DNA from: an uncultured Dermabacteraceae bacterium | Lineage (GTDB): Bacteria > Actinomycetota > Actinomycetes > Actinomycetales > Dermabacteraceae | NCBI GenBank assembly: GCA_946223075.1 | Contig: CAMILZ010000001.1 | Span: forward strand, 186,001 to 250,000 | Reading direction: 5' to 3' | Length of the DNA stretch: 64,000 nt | Shown here: piece by piece, positions 36,020-45,154 of the stretch | Layout of the letters: every line of letters begins with the position of its first letter | How positions within the stretch are numbered: the first letter of the stretch is position 1 | Position numbers and translations under genes: made by a program | Notes under the pieces: generated by a model | The model's input: the letters and a program-made list of their open reading frames with translations, nothing else | Database searches by the model: none | Told to the model about the DNA's origin: nothing

Positions 36020-36825
36020 AGGTGATGAGTCGACGCTATTTTGAGGGGCCCCTTCCCCGCGCGATTGCGCACCGTGGCTTCGCCCCGAAAGACGGCGAGA
36101 ACACTCTTAAGGCTTTCGACGCGGCGCTTGCGGAGGGCGCCGACGTGCTCGAAACCGATGTTCGTGCGAGCAGCGACGGTGTGGCGCTCACCTTCCACGA
36201 CGCGACGCTTGCCCGCGTAACCGATGGCGACGATCGCGCGGTGGCCGGAACCTCCTGGGCCGAGCTCAGCGCCGTGCGCGTTCAGGGCGCCGGGACCGTG
36301 ACACGGCTTGAGGAGGCCCTTTCGTCGTTTCCGACCACGCCCTTCAATATCGACGTGAAATCGGCTCGCGCGATCGACCCAACCGTGCAGGCGATCGTGC
36401 GCACTGGAGCCGGGCGCAGGGTTTGTCTCACGAGTTTCGATCCCGCGGTCGCGAGAGAGGTCGTCGCACGGGCGACGAGGGCGTGCGGTCACCCCGTGAT
36501 GGCGAGCGCGTCGCGGACCACCGTTGCCGCGTTCCTTGCTTCCTCACATCTCGGTGCCGAGCGGCTGAGCGCGAGAATGCTCGCGCCGTTCGCGGCACTT
36601 CAGGTGCCGGTGCGTTTCAGGGGCCTCAAGGTCATAAGCCCACGTTTCGTTGCAGCCGCGCACCGTGCGGGCTGCGAGGTTCACGCGTGGACGATCGATG
36701 AGGAAGCGGCCATGCACACCCTGCTCAACATGGGGGTGGATGGTATCGTAAGTAACCGTGTTGATCGGCTCGTGAAGGTTCGCGAGGCCCGTGCCACACG
36801 CCGCACGGGACCGGGAGGGGAATAA
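36016..36825 (+). CDS. glycerophosphodiester phosphodiesterase
   Basis: The 269-residue TIM-barrel protein has the GDPD active-site pattern: AHRGFAPKDGENT (His and Glu), ETDVRASSDG (metal-binding Glu-Asp) and TFHDATLARVT (general acid His). It hydrolyses glycerophosphodiesters to glycerol 3-phosphate and an alcohol. There is no signal peptide, so it is likely cytoplasmic (UgpQ-like). The ATG overlaps the SURF1 stop by 4 nt. The gene ends just before the SigR-type promoter of rbpA. Confidence 0.9.
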   Translation: MKVMSRRYFEGPLPRAIAHRGFAPKDGENTLKAFDAALAEGADVLETDVRASSDGVALTFHDATLARVTDGDDRAVAGTSWAELSAVRVQGAGTVTRLEEALSSFPTTPFNIDVKSARAIDPTVQAIVRTGAGRRVCLTSFDPAVAREVVARATRACGHPVMASASRTTVAAFLASSHLGAERLSARMLAPFAALQVPVRFRGLKVISPRFVAAAHRAGCEVHAWTIDEEAAMHTLLNMGVDGIVSNRVDRLVKVREARATRRTGPGGE

Positions 36826-36844
36826 TGCCACCGGCCGAAGCGTT
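36819..36844 (+). promoter_or_regulatory. SigR/SigH-type promoter of rbpA
   Basis: GGAAT at 36819-36823 and GTT at 36842-36844 are separated by exactly 18 nt, the consensus for SigR (Streptomyces) and SigH (Mycobacterium/Corynebacterium) promoters. Transcription would start near 36851, about 70 nt before the rbpA ATG. In Streptomyces rbpA is a known SigR target. The -35 overlaps the last codons of the GDPD gene. Confidence 0.65.
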
Positions 36845-36919
36845 GATAGCTCGTAAAGTGCCCGGCGAAGAGTCGCCGGAGGCGTCCGTATTGGACACTG
36901 TAGGGAAGAAGGTCGCTCG

Positions 36920-37273
36920 ATGAATTCTCGCTCATTGCGAGGCACCCGGCTCGGTTCGCTCTCGATGGAAACGGACGACGGCGTTCTTGCCGCACCCCGC
37001 CAGGAAGCGAAGTACGACTGCCCAAACAAGCACATCATTATCCTCCCGTTCTCGGTCGAGGCTGATGTGCCGCTCGTGTGGGAGTGCCGCTGTGGCGAGA
37101 CCGCCGTTCTTCGCGACCATGAAAAGCCGGAGGGCAAGCCCGGCAAGCCGCAGCGCACCCACTGGGACATGCTTCTCGAGCGCCGCTCGGAGGAGGAGCT
37201 TCAGGAGCTTCTCGATAAGCGCCTCGAGCTGCTGCGCGCAGGCAAGCTCCACTCGAACCGCCACTTCCTGTAG
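36920..37273 (+). CDS. rbpA: RNA polymerase-binding protein RbpA
   Basis: The 117-residue protein is a clear RbpA: a short N-terminal tail (MNSRSLRGTRLGSLSMETD), a zinc-ribbon-like core (YDCPNKH, WECRCG) and the C-terminal sigma-interaction domain (RTHWDMLLERRSEEELQELLDKRL). RbpA binds the primary sigma factor and stabilises the open promoter complex in actinobacteria. It is beside fxsA-ppm1-lnt, as in Mycobacterium (Rv2050-Rv2053 region). A SigR-type promoter lies upstream and a terminator downstream. Confidence 0.97.
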   Translation: MNSRSLRGTRLGSLSMETDDGVLAAPRQEAKYDCPNKHIIILPFSVEADVPLVWECRCGETAVLRDHEKPEGKPGKPQRTHWDMLLERRSEEELQELLDKRLELLRAGKLHSNRHFL

Positions 37274-37316
37274 AGCAGAGGTGCGGGCCGGGCACACGCG
37301 CCCGGTGCCAGTGAAA

Positions 37317-37940
37317 CTAGAGAACGTCGCCCTCGTAAGGGGGCGGCGTTTTTCCATCTCCGCCCCTGCGGCCTTCGCTCTTGGGGCGATCGCTCTTGGC
37401 AATCCGGGGAAGGTCCTCACTTGGGTGCGGGGAGGTGCCGGATGTTGCTCCGTGGGTGTTTTCCGACGCTTGCCTGGTCGTATCGATGACGATTTCACTC
37501 TCGATTGCTGACCCCCGATGGGAGGTGAAGAGGAATCGTCGTGACGACGAACCGGAGCCGAGCCCCATCGAGGACAGGGTCTTTTTCTGCACGGGCGTGA
37601 AGAGAAGGATGAGCCCCGCGATATCGGTGAGAACGCCGGGGAAGAAGAACAACACGGCGGACATGAGCGTGAATGCGGGGCGCGAAAGATGTTTCTTGCG
37701 CTCGCCTCGCCCGGTCGCAGCGCGCCACAACGAGACAAGGCGAGTGAACGATTGCTGGCCGGCGGACAGCAGGAGCGCGAAACCCACGACCCAGCCGAGC
37801 GCAATGAGGAGCAGAGGGACCCACCACCGTGTTGCCGATCCGATCCAGATGAGAATCGCGATCTCAAGGACGCCGAGAAGGATGGCCCCGACCGGGACTG
37901 CCCAGGCGGGAAGCGACCGGGTTTTCTGAGTGCTGTTCAT
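37317..37940 (-). CDS. fxsA: FxsA-family membrane protein
   Basis: The 207-residue protein has three or four hydrophobic segments in its first 130 residues (VPVGAILLGVLEIAILIWIG; WVPLLLIALGWVVGFALLL; FPGVLTDIAGLILLF) matching FxsA, a cytoplasmic membrane protein known for affecting phage T7 exclusion in E. coli. The C-terminal 80 residues are disordered and charged. The ATG at 37940 overlaps the ppm1 stop as ATGA, which decides the start. Its role in actinobacteria is unknown. Confidence 0.85.
   Translation of the reverse strand: MNSTQKTRSLPAWAVPVGAILLGVLEIAILIWIGSATRWWVPLLLIALGWVVGFALLLSAGQQSFTRLVSLWRAATGRGERKKHLSRPAFTLMSAVLFFFPGVLTDIAGLILLFTPVQKKTLSSMGLGSGSSSRRFLFTSHRGSAIESEIVIDTTRQASENTHGATSGTSPHPSEDLPRIAKSDRPKSEGRRGGDGKTPPPYEGDVL
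37323..37353 (+). terminator. terminator after rbpA, overlapping the fxsA 3' end
   Basis: The arm AACGTCGCCCT pairs with a G-rich arm ending GGCGGCG, with a small loop, followed by TTTTT. It lies inside the last codons of the convergent fxsA gene. A separate GC-rich hairpin (CCGGGC at 37288-37293 with GCCCGG at 37300-37305) lies between, without a T run. Confidence 0.75.
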
Positions 37941-38683
37941 CGAGCACCGCCCTTCACGAGACCGCGAAGTTGCGAGATTCTGCGCTCGATGCCCCACTGT
38001 GTGACCCGGAGCATTGCCTCCCGAATGATCGCGGAGCTCATCTTGGACTCACCGTGCTCGCGCTCATCAAAATCGATCGGTATTTCTCGGATCACGAAAT
38101 TTTCTTCGCGGACCCTGCGCGTCATGTCGACTTGGAAGCAGTACCCCTGGCTCGCAATGCTTTCGCCGGCGAGCACGCTCTCGAGAACGTCCGCGCGAAA
38201 CGCGCGAAAGCCGGCCGTTGCATCATTCACGCCGAGCCCGAGAGCAAGGTTGACGTAGGTATTGGCACCACGAGAGAGAAGCTCGCGATTCAGAGGCCAA
38301 TTGTGGACCGCTCCGCCGGTGACCCAGCGCGAACCGATCGCCAGATCGGCGCCGCGCTCGATCGCGGTCAGGAGGGTCCCGAGCTGCTCGGGCCTGTGGG
38401 AAGAATCGGCGTCCATCTCGCACAGCACGTCGTAGCCGTTCTCGAGGCCCCACGTGAAGCCCGCGAGATACGCGGGTCCGAGGCCGCCCTTCTCCGTTCG
38501 GTGAAGTACGTGCACGTGAGCATCGTTCTTGGAGACTTGAACGGCCCACTCCCCCGTGCCATCGGGTGAGCCGTCATCAACGACGAGCACATGCGCCTCC
38601 GGTTCGGCTTGCCTGAGCCGCGCCAGCGTAGGCGGGAGGGCGTCGATCTCGTTATAGGTGGGAATGATGACGAGGGTGGTCAC
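37937..38683 (-). CDS. ppm1: polyprenol-phosphate mannosyltransferase (Ppm1 catalytic domain)
   Basis: The 248-residue GT2 protein starts TTLVIIPTYNEIDALPPTL and has VVDDGSPDGTG and the DxD-containing CEMDADSSH. It transfers mannose from GDP-mannose to polyprenyl phosphate, the donor for lipoglycans and protein O-mannosylation. It lacks membrane helices, as the D2 domain of mycobacterial Ppm1 does; the adjacent Lnt supplies the membrane half that is fused to it in M. tuberculosis. The start overlaps the lnt stop, and the stop overlaps fxsA. Confidence 0.92.
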   Translation of the reverse strand: MTTLVIIPTYNEIDALPPTLARLRQAEPEAHVLVVDDGSPDGTGEWAVQVSKNDAHVHVLHRTEKGGLGPAYLAGFTWGLENGYDVLCEMDADSSHRPEQLGTLLTAIERGADLAIGSRWVTGGAVHNWPLNRELLSRGANTYVNLALGLGVNDATAGFRAFRADVLESVLAGESIASQGYCFQVDMTRRVREENFVIREIPIDFDEREHGESKMSSAIIREAMLRVTQWGIERRISQLRGLVKGGAR

Positions 38684-40290
38684 GGACGTGTGCGCCTTTC
38701 TTTGATCGTGCGCGGCGGAGCGATGACACTGGCAAGAAGAACAACGCCGGCGAGGGCCACGATGATTCCCCGGATCACGACGCCGTGTTCCATCGCGGGG
38801 GTGAGGCCGGTGCGCACGGGCACGTCGGCAACCATCGTTCCTTCGGTCCAGTGGCCGAGCCCCGCGAGCTTTCGCCCTTCGGGTGTGAAAATTGCGGAAT
38901 CGCCCACGGTCGAAATGTGCACGACGCTGCGGCCCGAAATCACGGCAAAGGCCTTCGCCTGAGCGAGTTGCTGAATCGATTCGTGGGAGTCGAGGAAGAG
39001 CGCATTGTTCGACTGCACGACGAGAACCTCGGCGCCCGCATTCACCGTGTCGGCGACGCTTCGTTCGTAAGCGATCTCAAAGCAGATGAGCACACCCACC
39101 TCGGTGCCGGAGAGGTCGATTACCCCAACCTTGTCGCCCGGTGTCATGTCGCGCTCCACGAGTGAAACCTTGTCGGTGATCTTCGAGAAGACGTCACGCA
39201 AGGGAATGTATTCCCCGAAGGGGACCGGATGACGCTTGGTGTACTCCTGGTTGGTGGGCCCCTCGTCGTCCACGAGCACGGACGTGTTGAATCGTGCGTG
39301 ATCGCCGTCGGGCCCCTGGGTGCCCACAAGGATCGGAGCACCCGCCTCGCCGGCGAGTTCCGTGAGGGTCGACATGCGCTCTGGATTGTTCTGTACATCC
39401 CAGCCGGTTGAATCCTCGGGCCACACGAGAAGCCTCGCATGACCGTCGTTCGCGAGGAATTCACGCGTTTGCCTCACGTGGTTGGCGAACATCGTGTCGG
39501 GAATGTAATAGGAACCTGCTTCGGGCCGCTCGATGTTGCCTTGGATTCCGGCAATACGAATCGAATGATGGCCCGTATCCACGGAGTTCGCCGGCCTTGG
39601 GGTCACGAGGGCACACAGCACGATGAGGATGGCCACGGAAGCTGGCCACACGGCGTGCATCCCGTTGCGACCGCGCGCCCTTCGGAAGGTCAGCGCACTC
39701 ACCGTGCTGAGCACGTAGGCACCGAGCAAACCCGAGACTGCGCCGAGGCCCGTCACGCCGATCCACGGGCCGAAGTTCAAGAGCGGCGACTCGGCGAGGG
39801 CAAAGGCGCTCATACCCCAGGAAAGCCCACCCCACGGCACGCTTGCACGCACAAACTCCATGAGCGCCCACACACACGCGAGACCCACGCTGCTCGAGAA
39901 CCGGATACCACGCCGCACGAGAATGAACCGAGCGAGCACGCTCAACACCGCAATGTACAGAGCTTCGAAAATCGCGAGCGCGAGATGCGGGCCCAACCCT
40001 GCATAGATACTGGCCCACGAGAAAAGCGGGATAAAAGCACTGACCCCGAAAGCGAGGCCGCTCAGGAACGCCACCCACCAGCGACGCGTAAACGATGCGA
40101 AGAAAAGAGCTCCGAGAGAAAGCGGGAGAAGCCCCCAAAGTCCGTAGGGATCGAAAGAAAAATTAAAGAGGAGCCCGCCGACGACAGCGCTCACGAGAGC
40201 GAGGATCGGGGGTGTGAATTTTTCTCCCTCGAAATGCGGTACGAGGATCTCGCGAGTATCGCTCTCAGCTTCGCTACTTTTCGCTTTCAC
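38680..40290 (-). CDS. lnt: apolipoprotein N-acyltransferase
   Basis: The 536-residue protein has about six to eight membrane helices then a carbon-nitrogen hydrolase domain with the catalytic Glu in LLVWPEDS, and the catalytic Cys in VGVLICFEIAYE. Lnt adds a third acyl chain to lipoproteins; actinobacterial Lnt does so together with Ppm1. The stop overlaps ppm1. At least one lipoprotein, the FKBP isomerase at 54.9 kb, is in the window. The 140 bp between this gene's start and the upstream helY end carries no clear promoter. Confidence 0.92.
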   Translation of the reverse strand: MKAKSSEAESDTREILVPHFEGEKFTPPILALVSAVVGGLLFNFSFDPYGLWGLLPLSLGALFFASFTRRWWVAFLSGLAFGVSAFIPLFSWASIYAGLGPHLALAIFEALYIAVLSVLARFILVRRGIRFSSSVGLACVWALMEFVRASVPWGGLSWGMSAFALAESPLLNFGPWIGVTGLGAVSGLLGAYVLSTVSALTFRRARGRNGMHAVWPASVAILIVLCALVTPRPANSVDTGHHSIRIAGIQGNIERPEAGSYYIPDTMFANHVRQTREFLANDGHARLLVWPEDSTGWDVQNNPERMSTLTELAGEAGAPILVGTQGPDGDHARFNTSVLVDDEGPTNQEYTKRHPVPFGEYIPLRDVFSKITDKVSLVERDMTPGDKVGVIDLSGTEVGVLICFEIAYERSVADTVNAGAEVLVVQSNNALFLDSHESIQQLAQAKAFAVISGRSVVHISTVGDSAIFTPEGRKLAGLGHWTEGTMVADVPVRTGLTPAMEHGVVIRGIIVALAGVVLLASVIAPPRTIKERRTRP

Positions 40291-40430
40291 GCGAAGCTCC
40301 TCGCAGGGAGAAGCAGAAGAAGAGACGGCACTGAGGAGGCAACGGTGATCACCGCCGCGCGCGCTTTCTTAACCGTCATTCCTCGCCTTCACCGATGTCT
40401 CGACAACAACTGTTTCTCAAAACAGCGCTT

Positions 40431-43268
40431 TTACATATCTTGAGCCACGATCCCGCGCAAAAGCTGAAGGCGAGCCTTGCGCGCGGTCGCGGCAACTCCC
40501 GTGTGCGCCTCTCCCGGAACATGAGCGAGATGGTCAAGAAGGTCGATGACCTGCCGCACGTGCCTCACGAAGTCTCCGGGTGCGACGGGAACATTGCCAA
40601 CGGACTGCGCAAATCCCTCCCCCTTGGCCCAGCGGTACACGGCCGAGCACAGACCAGCGTGTGGTGCGGCAGTCTGCTCGAGACCCGCCCGCCGCTCGTG
40701 AACGTTGACGTCATCGGTGAGGAAGGAGAGCGCGTAGAGGGCGCGGGTGATGCTGCGATCGTCGTGGTCTTCACTCCCGCCCTCGTCGCGCCGCGGCTCA
40801 TAGCTCAGCGCGCTCGCGACCGCAGCGAGCGCAACGGGCGAGAGCTCCTCGAGAACGCCCTGAGCAAGGGCCTCGCACACGAGCAGGTCACGTTCCGAAT
40901 AAACGCGCTTGAGCAGCTCGCCCTTCGCCGTCACCGCGACATGCCGGGTGGCGTCGGACTCCCCCACGTATCCGAGTGCCTCAAGGACTTCGCGCACGCG
41001 ATCAAACTGCCGCACGAGCTGGGAAGTGCGCTGCTCAATCGTGCGCTCCGCCCTCGCTGCTTCACGCGCGGCCTTCCGGTAGCGCGAAATCCACCGCATA
41101 TGCTGCTCGCGATCCTCGCAGTGGTGGCACGGATGCGCACGCAAGGCCTCGCGAAGCTCGACGAGCAAAGAATCGTGGCTCGGATTCGCCGACTTCTCGC
41201 TCGAGCGTGCCCTCACGGCTTTGCGAGGGGAATCCTCCCCACGAAGCTTTTCCCGCAGCGCCGAAGCGGTGTCCCTGCGCACTCGCGCACTGCGCACACG
41301 ATCGAGGGAGGGCACCCTCATCGTTTCGAGCACCATGGGGCTTGCCGAGAAATCCTCCATGTACAAGTCCCTGAGCTGACCCTCGCGCGTAATCACCCAC
41401 ACGCGGGGCCCCCTCACGGTCTTGTCGTGGTCGATGACCACGGCAAATCCCGAACGGCGACCGCCGGGAATCGCGATGATCTCACCCCGTCGAAGCTTGC
41501 CCACGATCGAGCGGGTGCGTTCGCGCTGTTTCTCGGCGCGGGTGCGGCTCAGTTCCTTCTCACGCGCGGAAATTTTTTCGAGGATATCCGCGTACTCGGC
41601 GATATCGCCCTTCGAACACCGCATCGCTTCGCGATACTGCTCGGCGACGTCGTGCTTCTCACGCGCCTTGCGCGCTTGGGCCACGACGCTGCGGTCCGTG
41701 TGGAACTGCGCAAAGCTGCTTTCGAGAGTCTCGTAGGCCTCGTCGAGACTGTAGCGACCAAGCAGGTTGACGGCCATGTTGTAGGTGGGTCTGAATGCCG
41801 AGCGCAGCTTGTAGGTTCGCGTCGACGCGAGTCCCGCGACATCCTGAGCAGCCACCGAGGATCCAACCACGACAACGGCGTGGCCCTCGACGTCGATACC
41901 GCGTCGCCCCGCACGGCCCGTGAGCTGGGTGTATTCCCCCGGGGTGATCTTCGCGTGTTCGGTCCCGTTGAATTTGGTGAGCTTATCGAGGACGACGGTA
42001 CGCGCCGGCATATTGATCCCAAGAGCGAGCGTTTCCGTCGCGCACACAACCTTCACGAGGCCTCGTGCGAAGAGGTCTTCGATGACGGCTTTGACCGCGG
42101 GAAGCTGCCCTGCGTGGTGAGCCGCGAGACCGTTCATCGCCGCGCGTTCAATCCGCCCGATTCCTAGCGCATCGTAGTCATCCGCCCGCAAATCGCCGAG
42201 CGCAGCTCGGAAGGCTTCTTTGATCTGTGAGCGCTCCGCGTCGTCGGTGAGGCGCACGTTTGCGCGCATGAGTTGCGCGATGGCTTGATCGCAGCCGCTT
42301 CGGGAAAAAATGAAGAAGATTGCGGGCAGCATGCCCTTGTGCTCAAGGAGGAAAACGACATCGGCGCGGCTCATCGCGCGAGGCCGCATCCTCTGGTCAT
42401 GGCGATTCGAGCGGTGATGCCCGCGCTGATCGTTGCGGCGATCGCGGTATCCTCGCCGACCTGATCGCCCTCCCTTGCGGCCACGACCGTGACGCTTCCC
42501 GCCGTGACGGTGGCCCGAAGGAACATCGTCCCACGATCCTTGACCGATCTCGGCGAGCAGAGGATTGACTTCGCGATAGCGCCTGTGGGCAAACGGGCCG
42601 TGCGAGGGCGTGGCCTGGCCATCCTCGTCGAGGAACACGTCGATGAGCTCGTGATCACTCAGCACGTGCTGCCACAGCGGAATCGGTCGCCGCTCCGAAA
42701 CGATCACCTCGGTGCTGCCGCGAACCTCTTCGATCCACGCACCAAACTCCTCAACGTTCGACACTGTCGCGCTCAGCGCGACGAGCTGCACACTCCTTGG
42801 CAGGTGGATAATGATTTCTTCCCACACGGGCCCGCGCATGCGATCGGCAAGGTAGTGAACCTCGTCCATGACGACATAGCCGAGTGAGGACAGCGTTGGA
42901 GAATCGGCGTACATCATGTTGCGGAGGATTTCGGTCGTCATGACCACGACCTGCGCCTCCGAATTGATGTTGACGTCGCCCGTCACGAGACCCACGGCGT
43001 CGTGCCCGAGCCATTCGACAAACTCCTGATATTTCTGGTTGCTCAGCGCTTTAATCGGCGTCGTGTAAAACACCTTGACCCCGTGGGAGAGAGCCCGGTG
43101 AACCGCGTATTCCCCCGCGATCGTTTTGCCCGCGCCAGTCGGGGCCGCCACAAGAACGGAACTTCCACGGTCGAGGGCATCCATCGCACTCAGCTGGAAG
43201 GGATCAAGCTCAAAGGAAAAACGCTCGAGAAAGGCTTTGCGGACGTCGGTTGTCGCGTTCTCGTTCAT
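40431..43268 (-). CDS. helY: Ski2-like DEAD/DEAH-box RNA helicase (HelY)
   Basis: The 945-residue helicase has Q-motif-like FELDPFQLSAMDAL, Walker A APTGAGKT near residues 40-47, VMDEVHYLADRMRGPVWEE as motif II, SATVSN as motif III and the Ski2/Mtr4 motif TGRAGRRGIDVEG. An Arg/His-rich low-complexity insertion occurs between the RecA domains (about 260-300). It belongs to the Mtr4/Ski2 group, probably acting in RNA processing. It sits beside tatC-tatA-pafBC, the mycobacterial helY context. The start overlaps the dagK stop. Confidence 0.9.
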   Translation of the reverse strand: MNENATTDVRKAFLERFSFELDPFQLSAMDALDRGSSVLVAAPTGAGKTIAGEYAVHRALSHGVKVFYTTPIKALSNQKYQEFVEWLGHDAVGLVTGDVNINSEAQVVVMTTEILRNMMYADSPTLSSLGYVVMDEVHYLADRMRGPVWEEIIIHLPRSVQLVALSATVSNVEEFGAWIEEVRGSTEVIVSERRPIPLWQHVLSDHELIDVFLDEDGQATPSHGPFAHRRYREVNPLLAEIGQGSWDDVPSGHRHGGKRHGRGRKGGRSGRRGYRDRRNDQRGHHRSNRHDQRMRPRAMSRADVVFLLEHKGMLPAIFFIFSRSGCDQAIAQLMRANVRLTDDAERSQIKEAFRAALGDLRADDYDALGIGRIERAAMNGLAAHHAGQLPAVKAVIEDLFARGLVKVVCATETLALGINMPARTVVLDKLTKFNGTEHAKITPGEYTQLTGRAGRRGIDVEGHAVVVVGSSVAAQDVAGLASTRTYKLRSAFRPTYNMAVNLLGRYSLDEAYETLESSFAQFHTDRSVVAQARKAREKHDVAEQYREAMRCSKGDIAEYADILEKISAREKELSRTRAEKQRERTRSIVGKLRRGEIIAIPGGRRSGFAVVIDHDKTVRGPRVWVITREGQLRDLYMEDFSASPMVLETMRVPSLDRVRSARVRRDTASALREKLRGEDSPRKAVRARSSEKSANPSHDSLLVELREALRAHPCHHCEDREQHMRWISRYRKAAREAARAERTIEQRTSQLVRQFDRVREVLEALGYVGESDATRHVAVTAKGELLKRVYSERDLLVCEALAQGVLEELSPVALAAVASALSYEPRRDEGGSEDHDDRSITRALYALSFLTDDVNVHERRAGLEQTAAPHAGLCSAVYRWAKGEGFAQSVGNVPVAPGDFVRHVRQVIDLLDHLAHVPGEAHTGVAATARKARLQLLRGIVAQDM

Positions 43269-44200
43269 GCTGCGACCTCCTCGGTTTCGGCATCGTGGAG
43301 AGGTGGAGAAAGGATGCTCACCGCCCCGGGCAACACGCGTGCGTGGAGCGGGAGGAACGACCGGGACTCCCCGTCACTACACACCTCAAGTGGCTCGCGC
43401 GAACCGATCGTGAGGCTCGTACACCGTGTGAGGGCGTACTGCTCGAGACTCACGTGCGTCCCGGAGAACACGCGAGGGAAAAATCGCACGAGGCCGGCCC
43501 GCGAAATGCCCGCGACGCTCACGAGTTCGAGCACGCCATCATCGAGGCGCGACTTCGGGCAGTACTTCATGCCGCCCCCGAAGTATCCCGAATTGCAGAG
43601 CGTGAGAAGCGAGGCCTCAATCTCGACGCGCTCGCCACCGTCCACCTCAACCCAGTACTCGCGTGGCCTGTAGGCGAAAAGCTCGCGTGCAACGGCAGAT
43701 GTGTACCCGAACCGCGAGCGATTCGCACGCGCGTTCACAATCGCGTCGAAGCCCATGTTGAGATTGCCGAGGGCGATGACGCTCTCGCTCTTCGATTCGC
43801 CTTCGAAGTGCGCCTCGATCGCGTCGATGCGCTGTTCGGTGCGCGCGAGTGCGGAGACAAGGGTGCGTACGGCGGCGTCGGAATCCCCGAGTGGAAGCCC
43901 AAGCGCGCGTGCCAAGTCGTTTCCGGAACCAGCCGGGACGATGCCGAGTCGTGTGCGGGTTCCGCACACGAGCGAGGCACCAAGTGCGACGGTGCCGTCC
44001 CCTCCCACGACGACGAGCGCGTCAAGCGTATCGAGGACCGCGCGTGCGCGACGTCGCGCGGTCACGGCATCGGGCGCGGAGAGATCGATAACCGAAAGCC
44101 CGGCGGCACCGAGAAGCGCGCGCACATCATGACCAATGTTGCCCGCGCGACGTTTTGCCGCATACGGGTTCGCGATGAGCCCGACTCGAAGGCGGCTCAT
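43265..44200 (-). CDS. diacylglycerol/lipid kinase (DagK family)
   Basis: The 311-residue protein has the lipid-kinase catalytic pattern NPYAAKRR near the N-terminus and VVGGDGTVALGAS (GGDGT), then PAGSGNDLARALG. It should phosphorylate diacylglycerol or a related lipid using ATP. Both its ends overlap neighbours by 4 nt (helY and tatC), so all three genes are on one message. Substrate is assigned by family only; sphingolipid-type kinases share these motifs. Confidence 0.87.
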   Translation of the reverse strand: MSRLRVGLIANPYAAKRRAGNIGHDVRALLGAAGLSVIDLSAPDAVTARRRARAVLDTLDALVVVGGDGTVALGASLVCGTRTRLGIVPAGSGNDLARALGLPLGDSDAAVRTLVSALARTEQRIDAIEAHFEGESKSESVIALGNLNMGFDAIVNARANRSRFGYTSAVARELFAYRPREYWVEVDGGERVEIEASLLTLCNSGYFGGGMKYCPKSRLDDGVLELVSVAGISRAGLVRFFPRVFSGTHVSLEQYALTRCTSLTIGSREPLEVCSDGESRSFLPLHARVLPGAVSILSPPLHDAETEEVAA

Positions 44201-45081
44201 GATTCTTTCGGCCCGGTGTCCTTGCGGGAGTCGGCGTAGGCATCATCGAGCGACTTCGGCAGGGCGATCTCGGAGGGAACGTACTCGCCGGACTCCGTGA
44301 AGGCCGCTTGCTTCTTGAGCCGCTTCTCACGGCGCGTCTCAAGAATGTACGCCACGAAGACCGCGCCAAAGTACAGCACGAGGAAGGGCGAGGTCACGAG
44401 CAAAAGCGTGATCGGCTCGGGGGTGGGCACCATGGCGGCGGTGAAAATAAAGCTGATGAGGATCGCCCAGCGCCAAGCCTTGAGGATCGTGCGCCACGGC
44501 AAAATGCCCACGATGTTGAGCGCCACGAGGAACACGGGATAGATGAAGGCGACGCCGAACACCATGCAGGTCTTGACGACGAGCTCGATGTAGTCGCGGA
44601 ACTCGACGAGCTGGAGAACTTCCTTGTTCGGGCCGAACGTCATGAGGATCGGGATGGCGCGCGTGATCGCAAAGTACCCAAAGATTGCGCCCGCGAGGAA
44701 GAGCGGACCGGAAGACAGGAGGAAGGACAGTGCCCAGCGTTTCTCGTTCTTCTTGAGGCCGAGCGAGATGAATGCCCACGCTTCATACACGATGACGGGG
44801 ACACTCAACGCCACGCCGATGTAGGCGGCGAGCCTTAGGTGGGTCTCGAAAGTGCCGGCGACTCCGCCGATGTTGATCGCGACGTTGTACCCGAGACCCT
44901 TGAGCTCGCGGAACGGCACGGCGAGGGCTTCGTAGAGGGGGTAGTAGAGGAACCACCCTGCGATGGAGAAGAGGACAACGAAAACCGCGACGATGAAGAT
45001 GCGGTCACGAAGTTCGGCGAGGTGCTCGCCAAGACTCATGCGCCCTTCTGGATCGCGGGGGCGTTTCTTCTTCTTTGCCAC
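44197..45081 (-). CDS. tatC: twin-arginine translocase subunit TatC
   Basis: The 294-residue membrane protein has six helices and the TatC signature near its start (RMSLGEHLAELRDRI), where the twin-arginine signal binds. The C-terminal 50 residues are charged. The GTG at 45081 is preferred to the ATG at 45123 because the latter lies inside a perfect hairpin without an RBS, and VAKKKKRPRDPEGRMS is the usual actinobacterial beginning. tatA is immediately upstream. No tatB is present here. Confidence 0.93.
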   Translation of the reverse strand: MAKKKKRPRDPEGRMSLGEHLAELRDRIFIVAVFVVLFSIAGWFLYYPLYEALAVPFRELKGLGYNVAINIGGVAGTFETHLRLAAYIGVALSVPVIVYEAWAFISLGLKKNEKRWALSFLLSSGPLFLAGAIFGYFAITRAIPILMTFGPNKEVLQLVEFRDYIELVVKTCMVFGVAFIYPVFLVALNIVGILPWRTILKAWRWAILISFIFTAAMVPTPEPITLLLVTSPFLVLYFGAVFVAYILETRREKRLKKQAAFTESGEYVPSEIALPKSLDDAYADSRKDTGPKES

Positions 45082-45107
45082 GTGTGTCGTCCTACCCTCA
45101 ATCTCCG

Positions 45108-45134
45108 CCCGGCCCTCGCTCATTGAGGGCCGGG
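45108..45134 (-). promoter_or_regulatory. tatA-tatC intergenic stem-loop
   Basis: CCCGGCCCTC at 45108-45117 and GAGGGCCGGG at 45125-45134 form a perfect 10-bp GC-rich stem with a 7-nt loop. No T run follows on either strand, so it looks more like an mRNA-stability or partial read-through element than a full terminator. It could give more tatA than tatC message. Confidence 0.6.
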
Positions 45135-45154
45135 CTTGCTACATGCGTGTCGCG

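Noticed and set aside
40395..42167. 590-codon plus-strand frame opposite helY
   Set aside because: Antisense shadow of a well-conserved helicase; no RBS or family resemblance.
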